Source of the DNA: Erysipelothrix tonsillarum DSM 14972
Lineage (GTDB): Bacteria > Bacillota_I > Bacilli_A > Erysipelotrichales > Erysipelotrichaceae
NCBI RefSeq assembly: GCF_000373785.1
Contig: NZ_KB892380.1
Coordinates: forward strand, 238,860-302,859
Direction: 5' to 3'
DNA length: 64,000 nt
The notes below the pieces were generated by a model that did not search any database, was not told the origin of the DNA, and saw only the letters and a program-made list of their open reading frames with translations. Every line of letters begins with the position of its first letter. Positions within the stretch are counted from its first letter, which is position 1. Both the position numbers and the translations under genes were made by a program. Of the stretch, positions 53,751 through 63,359 are shown in pieces.

Positions 53751-56254
53751 CAAAAACAACATTAACACCAATGTTACAACAATATATGGACATAAAGAAA
53801 AACACCAATGATGCGTTGGTGTTTTATCGCTTGGGAGACTTCTATGAGTTGTTTTTTGAAGATGCAATTACAGCATCAAAGGTTTTAGATCTCGTACTAA
53901 CGGCTCGCTCTGCAGGTAAAGACCAAAAAGCTCCGATGTGTGGTGTTCCGCACCATGCTGCGCAAGGATATATCCAAAAATTAGTAAGTGCGGGCTATAA
54001 AGTGGCGATTGTCGAACAAGTTGAAGATCCAAAAGAAGCAAAAGGTATAGTTCAACGAGAAGTTGTCGAAATAGTAACACCTGGCACCTATTTTGAAATG
54101 GATGATAATGAAACAAGGGAAATCGCTTCAATATCCTTAGATTTAGTTTATGCAACAATTGTGAGCTGTGATATTGTATCTGGAAATCTTCGTGCAATTC
54201 GGGTAATGAATGATTTTGTGGAAATTATTAAAGTTCTCCAACAATTTCAAGTAAAGGAAATTGTTATATCGGAACATTTCGATGCGAAAATCTTAAACGA
54301 AATAAAAAATAAAACTGAAATTTATATATCATACCAAGATGAACTATCGACGTCCGTTGACCATAAAGATCCAACGATAAAGAAGACTTTAGCGCGATTG
54401 ACTCAATATTTAGTTTATACGCATAAGCGTAACTTAAATCATTTAAGTGAAGTCGTTGTGTTGAACGATGAAGCATATCTACGTATGGATTATGCAACCA
54501 TGACAAACTTGGAACTCATAGATCATCAAAAGGGAAAGGAACTTTCACTTTTCTATTTTATTAATCGAACACAAACCAACATGGGTGCCCGTTACCTTAA
54601 AGAAACGCTTATGCAACCGATGGTTAACTTGGAAGCGATTCAGCATCGTCATTTTCAAATTGAAACTTTGATGGAAGATTATCTTTTAGCTGATGGACTT
54701 TCAAAAAAGATAAAGGAAACATATGATATTCATCGTGTTATTGCACGTTTATCAACGGGAAAACATAATGCTCAAGATCTTGTTCGTTTAAAGAAAACAT
54801 TAGGGATTTTTAAAATGATGCAAGAAGATGTATCAGGAATTTCTTGTTTTGATTTTATGGAAGTTGATGCACTGGAATCGGTCTATAATTTATTGGATTG
54901 TCATATCTTAGACGATGCGCCGGTCGCACTTAAAGAGGGACGTACGTTCAAGCATGGGGTTCATGAAGAACTTGATGAATTATTAGAGATATCCAAAAAC
55001 GGCAAGAAATGGCTTGTGAATTTTGAGGCAGAACAACGAGAAAAGACGGGTATTAAAAACTTAAAAGTTGGTTATACACGGGCATTTGGCTACTATATTG
55101 AAGTATCAAAAGGGCAGATTGAGAATGTCCGGGAAGAATTCGGTTATATTCGTAAGCAAACACTAACCAATGCAGAACGCTATATTAGTGAAGCTTTACA
55201 AGATTATGAAGTAAAAACAAGTCAAGCAAGTGAGCGTATTCTAGAGATAGAACACATTCTATTTGACCAAGTATCTGAATTTGTTGCTCGTTATGCATCA
55301 GAAATTCATAACATCGGGTCAGCAATAGCGTTGATGGATACACTTATGGCATTATCTGAAATTTCTTCATTACCTGGCTACCATTGTCCGCAATTCGTAT
55401 CAGGAAATGTTTTGGATATTCGAAATGGGAAACATCCTGTTCTTGAATCAACGTTAAAAGACCATCAATATATTGCAAGCGATGTTCTAATGAATCAGGA
55501 GCGAAACACACTCATACTAACAGGTCCTAACATGGGCGGGAAAAGTACATACATGCGTATGGTTGCTTTAAATGTAATCTTAGCTCAGACAGGTTGTTAT
55601 GTTCCGTGTGAGTCGATGCAGTTAAGTCTTGTTGATCAAATTTTCACCCGTATGGGTGCGAGTGATGATATTTTAATGGGGCAATCAACATTCATGGTTG
55701 AAATGATGGAAGCTCAAGCGGCATTATCAAGAGCAACCAAGAATTCATTAGTACTCTTTGATGAGATTGGTCGAGGAACTTCGACTTATGATGGGATGGC
55801 GCTCGCACAAGCCATTATCGAATATATAAATAATTCGATTAAGTGTCGCACCGTATTTTCAACACATTATCATGAATTAGTTACTTTAGAAACTATGTAT
55901 GATGGTATTAAAAATATTCATGTTGAAGTGCATGAAGAGAATGATGATGTCACATTCTTATATAAAGTCATTGATGGTCGTGCAGATAAATCATACGGAA
56001 TTAATGTTGCGCGCCTTGCGCATTTACCACAAAGTATTATCGAGCGAGCAAAGCAAAATTTAGAAATCTTAGAACTCTCTAAGAATCGTCTTGATATTGA
56101 CGCAAAAGTCTTAACTGTAGAAATTGAACCGCAAGGTTATAGTACTGTAAAGAATAAAATACAATCCATTGATGTTAATCAATTAACTCCAATTGAAGCA
56201 TTGATGGTCCTATCTGAACTAAAAGCGATAATTGAGGATGATGATAATGAATAA
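53747..56254 (+). CDS. mutS: DNA mismatch repair protein MutS
   Basis: MutS recognises mismatches. The 835-residue protein has the N-terminal mismatch-binding motif FYRLGDFYELFFEDA (Phe-Tyr-Glu version, residues 25-39), the core and lever domains, Walker A GPNMGGKSTYMRM near residue 592 and Walker B LFDEIGRGTSTYDG near residue 672. Both ends overlap neighbours (4 bases with the EIIC-like gene, 8 with mutL), indicating coupled translation. Confidence 0.97.
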   Translation: MTKTTLTPMLQQYMDIKKNTNDALVFYRLGDFYELFFEDAITASKVLDLVLTARSAGKDQKAPMCGVPHHAAQGYIQKLVSAGYKVAIVEQVEDPKEAKGIVQREVVEIVTPGTYFEMDDNETREIASISLDLVYATIVSCDIVSGNLRAIRVMNDFVEIIKVLQQFQVKEIVISEHFDAKILNEIKNKTEIYISYQDELSTSVDHKDPTIKKTLARLTQYLVYTHKRNLNHLSEVVVLNDEAYLRMDYATMTNLELIDHQKGKELSLFYFINRTQTNMGARYLKETLMQPMVNLEAIQHRHFQIETLMEDYLLADGLSKKIKETYDIHRVIARLSTGKHNAQDLVRLKKTLGIFKMMQEDVSGISCFDFMEVDALESVYNLLDCHILDDAPVALKEGRTFKHGVHEELDELLEISKNGKKWLVNFEAEQREKTGIKNLKVGYTRAFGYYIEVSKGQIENVREEFGYIRKQTLTNAERYISEALQDYEVKTSQASERILEIEHILFDQVSEFVARYASEIHNIGSAIALMDTLMALSEISSLPGYHCPQFVSGNVLDIRNGKHPVLESTLKDHQYIASDVLMNQERNTLILTGPNMGGKSTYMRMVALNVILAQTGCYVPCESMQLSLVDQIFTRMGASDDILMGQSTFMVEMMEAQAALSRATKNSLVLFDEIGRGTSTYDGMALAQAIIEYINNSIKCRTVFSTHYHELVTLETMYDGIKNIHVEVHEENDDVTFLYKVIDGRADKSYGINVARLAHLPQSIIERAKQNLEILELSKNRLDIDAKVLTVEIEPQGYSTVKNKIQSIDVNQLTPIEALMVLSELKAIIEDDDNE

Positions 56255-58022
56255 AATCAAAGTACTCGATACACATTTAACAAATATGATTGCAGCGGGA
56301 GAAGTTGTAGAACGCCCAGCTGGGATTATTAAAGAACTTGTAGAAAATTCAATTGATGCGAATGCTACAAGTGTTGAAGTGCGTATTGTTGAAGGTGGTA
56401 TGGGATTAATCGAAGTGAGTGATAATGGGGATGGTATGAGCGGATCAGATTTATCGCGGGCTTTTGAACGTCATTCAACTTCAAAAATAAAGAGTGTTCT
56501 TGACCTCAATGCGATTTCGTCATTTGGTTTTCGCGGAGAGGCATTGCCATCAATTGCTTCAGTGAGTCACGTTGAAGCAATCACACATGATGGTGAAGAA
56601 GGTAATCGAATAATCATTGATAATGGAGTGAAAAAAATCAATGAACGAGCAGCTAGAAATAAAGGGACGACAATTTCCGTTTCAAATCTCTTCTTAAAAA
56701 CACCAGCGCGCCTCAAACATATTAAAAATATCCATTATGAAACATCAATAATACTTGATACCATTCAAAAATTTGCTATGGGAAATCCGCATATTGCGTT
56801 TACCTTGTATAATGAGGATAAAGTAAGTTTTAGAAGTTATGGTCGCAATGATATAGCGGATGTATTTCATCGTGTTTATGGTGCTCATGTTACACAAGAT
56901 ACAGAATGTTTTAAAGCAGAAAATTATGATTTTAAAATTGATGGGATTATGGCACTACCACAACATAATCGGGCGAATCGTTACTCAATTTGGCTGTACA
57001 TTAACAATCGTATGATTCGTTTTCCGAAAATTCAAAAGGCAATTGTAGATGCGTATCGAAGACATATGCCACAAGATCGTTATCCAATTGTGGTCATGAA
57101 CATTCATGTTGATCCGCAACTGGTTGATGTCAATGTACACCCTAGTAAATGGGAAATACGCCTCTCAAAAGATAATGTCTTAATCGAATTAATTCAGGAT
57201 TGTTTTGAAAATATTTTAGGAACAAATATGCGTCCACAACGGATTTCTTTCCCAGAACCTAAGCCAATTCCAGTTCAAACGGATTTAAAAGAAGCATTAC
57301 TAGACGATATTGTTCCGAAATTCGAACCGTTAATTGAGGAGCCTAAAAAAATATATCAAGCGGATTTTAATTATGATGAATTGCCGTTATCCGATTATAA
57401 ACCCAGAGTTTCTGATCCACGTGAATCGACTGATGATATCGACGAAAAAATAGAACCTTTGACGGTACTTTCACAGTTAAGTGGCTGTTATATTCTTGCA
57501 CAAGGAGATCAAGGACTCTATATTATTGATCAACATGCAGCAATGGAACGCGTTCGCTATGAGTACTATCAAAAGAAAATGTTGAATCAAAATAATCCGA
57601 CTCAAGATTTTCTAATCCCTTTAATTATAGAAGGCAGAAAAACAATAATTGGCCGTGTCGATGAAATTAATAAAATACTTCAAGAGTTTCAGTTAGAATT
57701 AGAGGTTTTTGGGGATGATGCTTTTGTACTTCGTTCAACGCCATTATGGATTGAAGAAAATGTTGTAGCTGAATTTATCAATGAGGTTCTTGATATGTTT
57801 GAAGCAGAACGCATAATAAGGGAAGAAGATCTTCGCCGAAATGTTCTTGCCACGCTTGCTTGTCATTCTTCAGTTCGGTTTAATGAATTTATGTCAATGG
57901 ATGAGATGATCGAGTTGGTGCGTCAATTGAGGGCATGTGAACAGCCTTTTAATTGTCCTCATGGTCGTCCAACATTCATTACTGTAGAACATAAACAACT
58001 CATTAAGGAGTTTAAGCGATGA
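56247..58022 (+). CDS. mutL: DNA mismatch repair endonuclease MutL
   Basis: MutL links MutS to strand removal. The 591-residue protein has the GHKL ATPase motifs (IAAGEVVERPAGIIKELVEN; SDNGDGM; FGFRGEALPSIASV) and a C-terminal endonuclease domain with the metal site DQHAAMERVRYE near residue 427, ACHSSVRF and CPHGRPT. It is therefore the nicking type found in bacteria without MutH. The ATG at 56247 is set by the GAGG upstream. Confidence 0.96.
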   Translation: MNKIKVLDTHLTNMIAAGEVVERPAGIIKELVENSIDANATSVEVRIVEGGMGLIEVSDNGDGMSGSDLSRAFERHSTSKIKSVLDLNAISSFGFRGEALPSIASVSHVEAITHDGEEGNRIIIDNGVKKINERAARNKGTTISVSNLFLKTPARLKHIKNIHYETSIILDTIQKFAMGNPHIAFTLYNEDKVSFRSYGRNDIADVFHRVYGAHVTQDTECFKAENYDFKIDGIMALPQHNRANRYSIWLYINNRMIRFPKIQKAIVDAYRRHMPQDRYPIVVMNIHVDPQLVDVNVHPSKWEIRLSKDNVLIELIQDCFENILGTNMRPQRISFPEPKPIPVQTDLKEALLDDIVPKFEPLIEEPKKIYQADFNYDELPLSDYKPRVSDPRESTDDIDEKIEPLTVLSQLSGCYILAQGDQGLYIIDQHAAMERVRYEYYQKKMLNQNNPTQDFLIPLIIEGRKTIIGRVDEINKILQEFQLELEVFGDDAFVLRSTPLWIEENVVAEFINEVLDMFEAERIIREEDLRRNVLATLACHSSVRFNEFMSMDEMIELVRQLRACEQPFNCPHGRPTFITVEHKQLIKEFKR

Positions 58023-58915
58023 AAAAAGTAATAGTAATCGCAGGGGTTACTGCTTCGGGTAAGTCGAAACTTGCAGTAGCGCTAGCTCACAAAATTAATG
58101 GTGAAATTATTAGTGCGGATTCTGTTGCAGTTTATAATGAACTTAATATTGGAAGTGCGAAACCGACCCTTATTGAACAGGATGGGATACCGCATCATCT
58201 TATTAATATTGTTTCCTATACAGAATCTTATCATGTAGCACGATTTCAACTTGAAGCGCGCGAAGCCATTGATTTGATTATTAGTAAGGGAAAGATACCG
58301 ATTATCGTTGGTGGAACCGGTCTTTATATCAATGCTTTATTAAATGATTACCGTTTTACAGAGGAGTTAGAACTTCCTGAAATTGATGAGAGTCTGACTA
58401 ATGAAGCAATGATGAATGAACTTATCCAAATTGATCCCGTAACCGCTTCGACAATACACATAAATAACCGTAAAAGGTTAATTCGTTCACTTCAAATGGT
58501 TAAATGCACGAAAAAACCGAAAGCGGATTTAAACAGTAACAAAGGAAAAGAACGGCTCTATGATGCGAAAATATATTTCTTGCAAGGGGAACGAGCATTG
58601 CTTTATGAGCGAATAAACATGCGTGTTGAGGTGATGTTGAATCATGGATTACTTGAAGAAGTATCGCAGTTGTACTCCAACGATAAAAATCTTTTTGATT
58701 ATCAAAGCATGCAAGCAATTGGTTATCGAGAGTTTAAACCCTATTTCCTGGGTAATAGTACAATCGATGAAGTAAAGACCCAAATTCAACAGAATACACG
58801 ACGCTTTGCGAAGCGACAAATCACATGGTTCAAACATCAGACTGAAAGCACATGGATTGATGTTTTCAATGAAGAACCTTTGAATCGTGTGCTCGAAGAT
58901 TTAAAAGAGTGGTAA
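58019..58915 (+). CDS. miaA: tRNA dimethylallyltransferase MiaA
   Basis: MiaA adds the isopentenyl group to A37 of tRNAs that read U-starting codons. The 298-residue protein has the P-loop GVTASGKSKLAVALA (residues 8-22), SADSVAVYNELNIGSAKP near residue 36, GGTGLYINALL near residue 98, and KRQITWFKHQ near the C terminus. It overlaps mutL by 4 bases in the conserved mutS-mutL-miaA order. Confidence 0.95.
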   Translation: MKKVIVIAGVTASGKSKLAVALAHKINGEIISADSVAVYNELNIGSAKPTLIEQDGIPHHLINIVSYTESYHVARFQLEAREAIDLIISKGKIPIIVGGTGLYINALLNDYRFTEELELPEIDESLTNEAMMNELIQIDPVTASTIHINNRKRLIRSLQMVKCTKKPKADLNSNKGKERLYDAKIYFLQGERALLYERINMRVEVMLNHGLLEEVSQLYSNDKNLFDYQSMQAIGYREFKPYFLGNSTIDEVKTQIQQNTRRFAKRQITWFKHQTESTWIDVFNEEPLNRVLEDLKEW

Positions 58916-58930
58916 AAACCACTTTTTTTT
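58908..58930 (+). terminator. Terminator after miaA
   Basis: The stem AGTGGT / ACCACT with an A-rich loop is followed by T8 and overlaps the miaA stop codon. Confidence 0.8.
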
Positions 58931-58974
58931 GTAGGAAATTAAATGCAGTCATCGCATCTAGTAGAGGGTGAACT

Positions 58975-59826
58975 ATGAAGGTAGAACATTTGACGAAACA
59001 GTACAAAAATAATAGAGGTATAAATAATGTATCTTTTATATTAAATCCAGGGGAAATTCTAGCCGTTCTTGGGATCAACGGAAGTGGTAAATCAACCCTG
59101 TTTAAAACAATTACAGGACTGATACGTAAAGACTCAGGAGTGATTGAAATAGGTACGATGGGTTATGTACCTGAAAATCGTTCGCTTTTCAAGGATATTA
59201 CGGTCAAAGAACATTTGGAATTGTATGCAGCACTTCATCGGATGAATATAGATGTCATTGAAGAACATCTAATGTACTGGATAAAATTCCTTGAACTCGA
59301 AATCTATCTTGATTCAAAAATATTAACACTTTCAAAAGGGAATCAACAAAAAGTACAGATACTTTGTGGATTAATTCATGATCCTGAAACAATAATTATG
59401 GATGAACCATTAAGTGGGTTAGATATTCATAATATGCGTCTTATTAAAGGACTTCTTCGCGAGTTATCCCGAAAAGGAAAATCAATCTTGATTTCAAGTC
59501 ATCAATATGAAGAAGTAGAGGAAATATCTGATCAGGTATTAATTTTAAAAGACGGGAATGTAAGGATGTATGGCATGCTTAGTGTGTTGAAGCAGGATGC
59601 TTCACTGACATATTTGATTATTGAGAAAGAACAATATTATGATATTAAACATCTTGATTTGGATTATAAAATTGTGGAAGATAAGATTTATATCATGATT
59701 CGTGAAAAATCAATTTTAAGCAAAATACTTCCAATTCTCATCGAGTCACGCAGTGTTGAAAAAATCGTTGTTGATGCGATTTCCCTCAAAGAAATGGTAG
59801 AGAAGACATATGAAGACGTTAATTAA
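58975..59826 (+). CDS. ABC transporter ATP-binding protein (NatA-like)
   Basis: The 283-residue ATPase has Walker A GINGSGKSTLFKTI near residue 34, signature variant LSKGNQQKVQIL, Walker B TIIMDEPLSGLD, and H-loop ISSHQ. It lacks the usual Q-loop strand after GTMGYVPENRSL. This is the family of NatA and related drug or sodium exporters. A GAGGGTG site precedes the ATG. It overlaps the permease gene by 17 bases. Confidence 0.9.
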   Translation: MKVEHLTKQYKNNRGINNVSFILNPGEILAVLGINGSGKSTLFKTITGLIRKDSGVIEIGTMGYVPENRSLFKDITVKEHLELYAALHRMNIDVIEEHLMYWIKFLELEIYLDSKILTLSKGNQQKVQILCGLIHDPETIIMDEPLSGLDIHNMRLIKGLLRELSRKGKSILISSHQYEEVEEISDQVLILKDGNVRMYGMLSVLKQDASLTYLIIEKEQYYDIKHLDLDYKIVEDKIYIMIREKSILSKILPILIESRSVEKIVVDAISLKEMVEKTYEDVN

Positions 59827-60943
59827 ATTTTCAATAAAACGAAGGATATTAAATCGCGCAACATTACTCTTTTATCTCATTGTATTTATTGTTTCGGGGT
59901 GTGTGCTTTTTGGTGACAAAATTCTGTCATTACTACTTCCTAATATTTCAGAGCCCACACCTGTGTATACTATGAATATTGAATGGGAAAGATTTTCATT
60001 AGGATTTGAGAAGGTTATTAAATATGATGAAGATGCTTCCATCAAGATTGACAAAGAAGCGGGAATTTATACTATCAAAACACCGACCTCACTGAGCCCT
60101 ACAGAGAAAAGTACGTTAAATCTTATCATCGATAGTTATGAAAATGGCTCCAAAATAAAACCGATTGTTGTATTTAAGAATGAGTCGACACATAATCTAA
60201 ATTTAGAAATTGTTTTTTCAATATTAACAACCTTGTATTTTTTAATTACATCACTAAGTTCATCAGCAGTAAGTGAAGTAATTATGGAAAAAACTTCCAA
60301 TGTACTCGAAATGCTTTGTTCAGTTATTACTGTAGAGACTTATTTTGTTACTAAAGTCATATTGGGACTTGTGATGATGTTGATTCAGCTGATAAGTATT
60401 GTTCTAATTTTTGGTTTTTGGATTCTTATCAGACAAGTCTACGATCAAGGGCAAGGTCTCGTTGAGGTCCTTCAGACTCTAAGTATTTTAGATTTTGAAG
60501 GGAAAACATTTTATGATATTTTAAAAAATTTCAATTTATCATCTACGGATTACGTGAATATTGGATGTGCATTTTTAATACTTATGATTGGAATAGCAAC
60601 CGTTCAAGTTATCCTTCTAATTTTATCCGTTCGCATTCGATCGATTGAAGAGGCAGGGAGCGTGCATGGTCCATTGTATTTTGTCATGTTATGTATCTAC
60701 TATCTCTCAATATTTTTAAATACGCGTTATCAAATGACTGAAGGGTGGGGAGTGTATTTATCCCTAACGCCACTATTTAGTATGTTATTCTTACCACTTC
60801 GAGTTTTAGTATACAATGTTGATGTTTTAGAGATTGGTGTCGCATTTGGGACCGCAATCGGATTATTTATGATTGTATTTGAATTCTCTAAATACTACAG
60901 TGAGATGTATATTTTTGATAATGATACAAAAAAGATTGACTAA
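59810..60943 (+). CDS. ABC-2 type transporter permease (NatB-like)
   Basis: The 377-residue protein has one N-terminal membrane segment (ATLLFYLIVFIVSGCVLF, residues 18-35), an outside domain of about 110 residues, and a C-terminal group of five or six segments (for example near residues 135, 185, 255, 290 and 350). The motif SEVIMEKTSNVLEMLCSVI near residue 158 is typical of NatB/ABC-2 permeases. It is coupled to the ATPase gene before it. It ends just 1 base before the inverted repeat that precedes the MacB-like gene. Confidence 0.86.
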   Translation: MKTLIKFSIKRRILNRATLLFYLIVFIVSGCVLFGDKILSLLLPNISEPTPVYTMNIEWERFSLGFEKVIKYDEDASIKIDKEAGIYTIKTPTSLSPTEKSTLNLIIDSYENGSKIKPIVVFKNESTHNLNLEIVFSILTTLYFLITSLSSSAVSEVIMEKTSNVLEMLCSVITVETYFVTKVILGLVMMLIQLISIVLIFGFWILIRQVYDQGQGLVEVLQTLSILDFEGKTFYDILKNFNLSSTDYVNIGCAFLILMIGIATVQVILLILSVRIRSIEEAGSVHGPLYFVMLCIYYLSIFLNTRYQMTEGWGVYLSLTPLFSMLFLPLRVLVYNVDVLEIGVAFGTAIGLFMIVFEFSKYYSEMYIFDNDTKKID

Positions 60944-60982
60944 ACACCTCTAATGTATTACTGTATTAATACATTAGAGGTG
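60936..60982 (+). promoter_or_regulatory. Promoter/operator and perfect 38-bp inverted repeat before the MacB-like gene
   Basis: CACCTCTAATGTATTA (60945-60960) and its exact complement (60967-60982) flank CTGTAT. The core contains the 12-bp palindrome TGTATTAATACA. TTGACT at 60936 and TACTGT at 60959 are 17 bases apart, as at 9251-9279. The right arm includes GAGGTG, the ribosome binding site of the next gene, so the RNA hairpin could hide it. No strong T run follows, which argues against a terminator. Confidence 0.7.
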
Positions 60983-60989
60983 AATTAAC

Positions 60990-63281
60990 ATGTTGAAATT
61001 AGACAAAATAACAAAAAAATATGGTGATGTAGAAGCGCTAAAAGGCGTTTCATTAACATTTAGAAAAAATGAATTTGTGTCCATACTCGGACCTTCAGGT
61101 TGTGGTAAAACGACAATGTTGAATATTATCGGAGGTCTTGATCGTTATACGAGCGGGGATCTTAATATTTCAGGGGTATCCACAAAGAACTATAAAGATC
61201 GAGACTGGGATTCTTACCGAAACAGTTCAGTTGGGTTTGTTTTCCAATCCTATAACTTGATACCGCACCTTACCATTCTACAGAATGTTGAATTAGCATT
61301 GAAGCTATCCGGTATTTCAAAAAAAGAAGGTGAACAACGAGCACGTACTGCACTTGAAAAAGTTGGATTAACAGACCATTTACATAAGAAACCTAATCAG
61401 TTATCAGGTGGACAAATGCAACGTGTAGCAATTGCTCGTGCAATCGTGAATGATCCAGAAATTATTCTAGCTGATGAGCCAACGGGAGCATTGGATAGCA
61501 AGACAAGTGTTATTATTATGGATTTATTGAAAGAAATAGCACAAGATCGTCTTGTAATTATGGTTACTCATAATGCTGAACTTGCACACGAATATAGCAA
61601 TCGGATTGTTGAGTTACTTGATGGCCAAATTATTAGTGATAGTAATCCTTTTGAATCAGATGTGGATAGTGCAAAATTGACGAAACCAAAACGCACATCA
61701 ATGCCTTACACAACAGCGCTTGGCTTGAGTGGAAAAAACCTCTGGGCTAAAAAGGGAAGAACTATCTTAACAAGTTTTGCAGGGAGTATCGGAATTATTG
61801 GTATTGCGTTGATTCTTGCTTTATCATCAGGTCTATCGAATTCGATTAATAAAATGCAATCAGATACGTTAGCCACATCTCCGATTACAATTGGTACATC
61901 AGATTTTGATTTTAGCGGTCCAGTAATTTCAGAAGATACCCAAAATCTAGAAGAATTTCCTTCTGATTCAAAAGGGCAGGCTTATGAACCTAAAGTTGAA
62001 ACAAAAGTGATAAAAAATAATATTACACAAGAATATATTGATCATGTTGAAAAGTTAGATTCTGAAAAATATATTTCAATTCAATATATTCATAATGCCA
62101 ATATGAATATGATTCGTAAATCAGGGGATAAATATATTCATGTTGAATCAAATTCCTCACATATGGGTGAGTTATTAGATAATGAAGCATTCAATAACAA
62201 TCAATACGATATTCTTGAGGGACGCATGCCTCAGGGCGATCGTGAGTTAGTGTTGGTTGTGGATAACTATAACAGAATCGCAAAAGAAGCATTAAAAGAA
62301 CTTGGACTTGGCGATCTCCCTGATTCATTTGAATTCAAAGATTTAATTGGTCAAGAATACAAGTTAATACAGAATAATGATTACTATGTTAAAGATGAAT
62401 TTGGATTATATCGTGAAGCTACAGCTCAAAATTATGAATCGATTCATAACAATTCAAATGCTAAGACACTATCTGTGGTAGGTGTGATGCGCCAAAAAGA
62501 AGACTCATCGTTCCAAATGTATTCACCGGGCCTCTACTATCGTTCAGACTTGGTTAAGTCATTCATCAAGGACTCAACAGATTCGGATGTTGTTAAAGCG
62601 CAAAAGGAAAATGGAAAAGAATACAGTGTGGTATCTGGAATGCCTTTTGAGGGAAATCCATTCAAGGATGCAGACGCGTTATATCAAGATCAATTAGAAG
62701 AACTTGGTTCGTCAACACTTCCTCGTAATATTTCAATCATTCCCGCAGATTTTGAATCTAAGAAAGAAATTCGTGAACATTTAGATGCATATAATTCAGA
62801 TAGAAAAGATGAAGATAAAATTACCTACAGTGATATGTCTGAAATGATTACGGGCGTCATGGAGACTGTCGTAAGTACAGTTTCATACGTATTAATTGGT
62901 TTTTCATCCATTTCATTAATTGTTTCATCACTGATGATAGGAATTATTACCTATGTATCCGTGATTGAGCGAACCAAAGAAATCGGTGTGTTGCGAAGTT
63001 TAGGAGCTCGAAAAAAAGATATATCTCGAGTATTTAACGCAGAAACATTCCTTATTGGATTTGTGTCGGGTACCTTGGGTATTATAGTAACTTACTTGCT
63101 TACATTCCCAATCAATTCGATTATCTATAGTTTGACGAAAACAGAAAATATTGCAGTGTTAAATCCACTTCATGCAGTTATTTTAATTGTTATCAGTATT
63201 ATTCTTACTTCCATTTCAGGTGTTATACCATCACGAATGGCAGCGAAAAAAGATCCTGTAATTGCACTTAGAAGTGAATAA
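60990..63281 (+). CDS. MacB-like ABC transporter, ATPase fused to FtsX-type permease
   Basis: The 763-residue protein joins an N-terminal ATPase (Walker [17 protein letters not shown] near residue 34, [15 protein letters not shown], Walker [15 protein letters not shown]) to a permease with one membrane helix near residue 265. An extracytoplasmic domain of about 350 residues follows, then three C-terminal helices with the FtsX motif [21 protein letters not shown]. Such single-chain exporters often resist antimicrobial peptides or export peptides. Its start lies 8 bases after GAGGTG inside the upstream hairpin. Confidence 0.92.
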   Translation: MLKLDKITKKYGDVEALKGVSLTFRKNEFVSILGPSGCGKTTMLNIIGGLDRYTSGDLNISGVSTKNYKDRDWDSYRNSSVGFVFQSYNLIPHLTILQNVELALKLSGISKKEGEQRARTALEKVGLTDHLHKKPNQLSGGQMQRVAIARAIVNDPEIILADEPTGALDSKTSVIIMDLLKEIAQDRLVIMVTHNAELAHEYSNRIVELLDGQIISDSNPFESDVDSAKLTKPKRTSMPYTTALGLSGKNLWAKKGRTILTSFAGSIGIIGIALILALSSGLSNSINKMQSDTLATSPITIGTSDFDFSGPVISEDTQNLEEFPSDSKGQAYEPKVETKVIKNNITQEYIDHVEKLDSEKYISIQYIHNANMNMIRKSGDKYIHVESNSSHMGELLDNEAFNNNQYDILEGRMPQGDRELVLVVDNYNRIAKEALKELGLGDLPDSFEFKDLIGQEYKLIQNNDYYVKDEFGLYREATAQNYESIHNNSNAKTLSVVGVMRQKEDSSFQMYSPGLYYRSDLVKSFIKDSTDSDVVKAQKENGKEYSVVSGMPFEGNPFKDADALYQDQLEELGSSTLPRNISIIPADFESKKEIREHLDAYNSDRKDEDKITYSDMSEMITGVMETVVSTVSYVLIGFSSISLIVSSLMIGIITYVSVIERTKEIGVLRSLGARKKDISRVFNAETFLIGFVSGTLGIIVTYLLTFPINSIIYSLTKTENIAVLNPLHAVILIVISIILTSISGVIPSRMAAKKDPVIALRSE

Positions 63282-63299
63282 ATGATTTTAAATCGACCC

Positions 63300-63328
63300 A
63301 AAGACATCCATCACTTGGATGTCTTTTT
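63300..63328 (+). terminator. Terminator after the MacB-like gene
   Basis: A perfect 11-bp stem (AAAGACATCCA / TGGATGTCTTT) with a 5-base loop is followed by TT. Confidence 0.8.
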
Positions 63329-63333
63329 AATAT

Positions 63334-63359
63334 AAAAAAAGAAGTCTTAATTAGACTTC
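63334..63359 (-). terminator. Terminator after degV
   Basis: A perfect 7-bp stem (GAAGTCT / AGACTTC) is followed on the minus strand by a run of seven T residues and overlaps the stop codon. Confidence 0.8.
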
